DNA of 8,410 nucleotides from Sulfurimonadaceae bacterium (GTDB lineage Bacteria; Campylobacterota; Campylobacteria; Campylobacterales; Sulfurimonadaceae). Every line of letters begins with the position of its first letter. Within the stretch, counting starts at the first letter, position 1. Below, one piece after another: positions 6,874-8,410 of this stretch. Location: the NCBI GenBank assembly GCA_028685945.1, contig JAQUCZ010000032.1, positions 1 to 8,410 of the forward strand, read 5' to 3'. The notes under the pieces are model-generated. The model made no database searches and had not been told where the DNA came from. It saw nothing but the letters and a program-made list of their open reading frames with translations. The position numbers and the translations under genes were made by a program.

Positions 6874-6880
6874 CCTCCTT
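6874..6880 (-). promoter_or_regulatory. Strong ribosome binding site that sets the P-type ATPase start
   Basis: AAGGAGG on the minus strand, overlapping the TGA stop of the upstream VWA-like gene (6882-6880). The spacer is 8 bases to the ATG at 6865 and 2 bases to the ATG at 6871, favouring 6865. Its position across the upstream stop suggests translational coupling. Confidence 0.7.
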
Positions 6881-8022
6881 CAATCTAAGAGTATCAACTC
6901 GCCAAACGGCGGCTCTTTTTGGTTTTTGGTGACCCATTTTACCGTCTGAGAGGGAGCTTCGGCGGGGAAGGTTCCCTCCATATCGGTAAAATACAAAATA
7001 AGATCGCACAAGTATAACTCATTTTGGAGAAACGAAAAAACAGGTCGAAAATCGGTGCCGCCTCCCCCGATGATTGTACATGCCAAGCTCTCGCCGCTGT
7101 AAAACGTCTCGTGGGAGCGAATACGGTCGTCGCACACCAAAAGCTCTATCTTATAGTTTTGTATCTGCGACATCAAAAAATCGACCTCGCTCAAAAATGT
7201 GCTTAAAAGCTCCTCATCCACCGACCCCGAACTGTCAACCGCTATTACCAAAGAGAACCGTTCGCTGTAACTCGAAGGAATATAAATCCCTTGATGCAGG
7301 TATTTTTTATTCGGCGGAATCAGCCGAAAATCGTCGCGGTAGTGCGTATCCAAAGCGGCTTTTAGCTCCTCGCGCCAGTTGATTTTTCCTCTATTTTGCA
7401 GGGTAAAAAAGCGTTCCATCGACTCGTAACGCTCCCCTTTGCTCTCCTCAGAAAGCAGCAAAGAAAGCGCCTCTTCGGCAAAGAGCTTCTCCGCCAAAAC
7501 CTCCTCTTGTATCTGCTCAAATGAGTTTGCTTCAAAGCGTTCGCTTTCCTCTTCGTTTTGAGCATCGTTTTGCACGTCCGCACCCGTATCCGCTTCGTAT
7601 TCAAGCTCCCCGTCTCGGAGCATATCCTCTTTTAGCTCGGCGTAAATCTCTTCGGCATACATGCCGTGAAACCTTTTGCGGTACTGCGCCCCCTCGGGAA
7701 GCGTGAGTCCGTTTTGTACCAGCATATCGTTGATAGCAAAGTCGGTTGCCGTCTGCCAAAGCCAACCGCTACGGTTGTTTTTGCGATTATCATGCGCCAA
7801 AGCCGCGTGCATGGCACCGTTGGCAAAGACGAATGCCAGCTCCTCTATGTTGGCATGTGCCAAAAAATCGCTGTTGGCATGGAGCGTTTTTCCGTCACTT
7901 TTAAAAGCCTGTATGTCGTCGTTTATCACCAACTCCAAACGCGAAGCAAGGGTACCGAAATAGGGGTATTCCAACAACAGTTTTGCTTTGGCTTGAGATA
8001 TTTTTTGTTCTACGCGTACCAT
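6880..8022 (-). CDS. VWA-like domain protein of the DUF2201 putative metallopeptidase family, with degenerate HExxH
   Basis: A 380-residue protein with no signal peptide or membrane segment, so cytoplasmic or peripheral. The N-terminal half (about 1-130) resembles the DUF2201 domain: a helix ending at the usual HExxH position, then ATDFAIN at 92-98. The expected HExxH reads NGAMH (68-72), with a further His77, so the catalytic His-Glu pair is missing. A very acidic linker spans about 132-200, then GKINWREEL at 212-220 leads into the C-terminal VWA-like domain, with an intact MIDAS: DSSGS at 263-267, Thr323 in GGGGTDF and Asp347 in FTDMEG. Proteins of this kind are often encoded beside a MoxR AAA ATPase; none is adjacent here. 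The ATG at 8022 has a poor ribosome site but lies about 20 bases after a TATAAT promoter. It is the first gene of an operon with the P-type ATPase. The exact function is unknown; a metal-dependent scaffold or assembly factor is plausible. Confidence 0.88.
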   Translation of the reverse strand: MVRVEQKISQAKAKLLLEYPYFGTLASRLELVINDDIQAFKSDGKTLHANSDFLAHANIEELAFVFANGAMHAALAHDNRKNNRSGWLWQTATDFAINDMLVQNGLTLPEGAQYRKRFHGMYAEEIYAELKEDMLRDGELEYEADTGADVQNDAQNEEESERFEANSFEQIQEEVLAEKLFAEEALSLLLSEESKGERYESMERFFTLQNRGKINWREELKAALDTHYRDDFRLIPPNKKYLHQGIYIPSSYSERFSLVIAVDSSGSVDEELLSTFLSEVDFLMSQIQNYKIELLVCDDRIRSHETFYSGESLACTIIGGGGTDFRPVFSFLQNELYLCDLILYFTDMEGTFPAEAPSQTVKWVTKNQKEPPFGELILLD

Positions 8023-8048
8023 CGGGACTCACAAATATTTTTCTAAGG

Positions 8049-8054
8049 ATTATA
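8049..8054 (-). promoter_or_regulatory. Predicted operon promoter for the VWA-like and P-type ATPase genes
   Basis: A consensus TATAAT on the minus strand within TGTTATAAT, an extended -10. It lies 27 bases before the ATG at 8022, giving a leader of about 20 bases. Confidence 0.6.
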
Positions 8055-8141
8055 ACACAGGAAAAAATCACCTTCTGCCACTTTGTCAAGCCCGCAAATC
8101 GTTCAAAAGAAACAAAAAAAATTACTTAAGCTTATAAAATG

Positions 8142-8147
8142 TATAAT
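8142..8147 (+). promoter_or_regulatory. Predicted promoter of the DsrE-like gene
   Basis: A consensus TATAAT preceded by TG and an A/T-rich stretch (8111-8140), 28 bases upstream of the ATG. The ribosome site AAAGGAG (8164-8170) lies between, with a 4-base spacer to the start. The rest of the 152-bp divergent region (8023-8174) shows no gene. Confidence 0.6.
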
Positions 8148-8174
8148 TTTGCTGAAATTCATTAAAGGAGTACC

Positions 8175-8410
8175 ATGAAAAAATTCTTAGGTATTTTAGT
8201 TGCCGTTATGGCATTTTCATTTTCGTTGTTCGGCGCAGAGAAATCTCCGCTTTTTGTAAACCTCACGAGCGATGAGGAGCACAGAACGCTTATGGCGGTG
8301 CAATTTAGCACAAAAATGATGGAAAAAGGGCATGCGCTTACTATTTATCTTAACGATAAAGGGGTAAAACTCGCTTCAAAAGAAAACAAACAGTACGCAG
8401 AATTTCAATC
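8175..8410 (+). CDS. Exported DsrE-family-like protein (5' part, runs off right edge)
   Basis: The frame is open from the ATG at 8175 to the window edge, about 78 codons. It begins with a signal peptide, MKKFLGILVAVMAFSFSLFGA, with likely cleavage after FGA at residue 21 (AE junction), so the product is probably periplasmic. The mature part starts KSPLFVNLTSDEEHRTLMAVQFSTKMMEKGHALTIYLNDKGV, then KLASKENKQYAEF. The pattern of a beta strand (LFVNLTS), a helix rich in small residues, and a strand followed by NDKGV fits the DsrE/DsrF sulfurtransferase-like fold seen in many exported proteins of sulfur-metabolising Campylobacterota. The catalytic Cys of DsrE, if present, would be beyond the edge. 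The start is fixed by AAAGGAG and the signal peptide. It is divergent from the VWA-like gene. The family call comes from sequence resemblance and is moderately sure. Confidence 0.75.
   Translation, partial: MKKFLGILVAVMAFSFSLFGAEKSPLFVNLTSDEEHRTLMAVQFSTKMMEKGHALTIYLNDKGVKLASKENKQYAEFQ

Noticed and set aside
6866..7009. N-terminal extension of the P-type ATPase by 48 residues
   Set aside because: The frame is open but lies inside the C-terminal coding region of the VWA-like gene, has no family similarity, and the strong AAGGAGG site points to the ATG at 6865.
7849..7862. TTGGCATGTGCCAA near-palindrome as an operator site
   Set aside because: It lies inside the VWA-like coding region (Ala-His-Ala-Asn codons), far from the promoter, and follows from codon use and the common CATGCC word.

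Overview
The window looks like chromosomal DNA from a free-living, probably sulfur-oxidising member of the Campylobacterota (Sulfurimonas, Sulfuricurvum or Sulfurovum type). This is an inference. It rests on a 198-residue peroxiredoxin that closely resembles the Helicobacter AhpC as I remember it, a REC-REC-GGDEF regulator, an exported DsrE-like protein, and promoters with clear -10 boxes but no recognisable -35 boxes. Base composition looks even throughout. I see no phage, transposase, CRISPR, tRNA or rRNA.

Left part (1-1574): the 5' half of metK (S-adenosylmethionine synthetase) runs leftward off the edge. It is divergent from a typical 2-Cys peroxiredoxin gene (843-1439), with a 207-bp promoter region between them. 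The 135 bp after the peroxiredoxin gene hold no gene. That stretch carries four perfect inverted repeats, preceded by a 16-bp palindrome across the stop codon, and looks like a dispersed structured repeat.

Middle (1575-4189): a compact PIF1/RecD-like helicase gene on the minus strand is divergent from a gene for a PleD-like double-receiver diguanylate cyclase on the plus strand. The cyclase gene converges on a P-type ATPase gene. A hairpin with T-rich flanks on both sides, overlapping both stop codons, should end transcription in both directions.

Right part (4178-8022, minus strand): a two-gene operon. The first gene encodes a DUF2201/VWA-like protein whose metallopeptidase HExxH position reads NGAMH while its MIDAS metal site is intact. 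Fourteen bases later begins an 895-residue P2-type cation ATPase that keeps most SERCA ion ligands but has Ala at the position of the key M6 Asp. This pair is the most unusual thing in the window: a VWA protein of the kind usually paired with a MoxR AAA ATPase is here coupled to an ion pump.

Right edge (8023-8410): a 152-bp divergent promoter region, then the start of a gene for an exported DsrE-family-like protein.

The genes do not form one pathway. They are housekeeping (metK), peroxide defence, DNA maintenance, c-di-GMP signalling, ion transport with a possible accessory factor, and a probable periplasmic sulfur-related protein.
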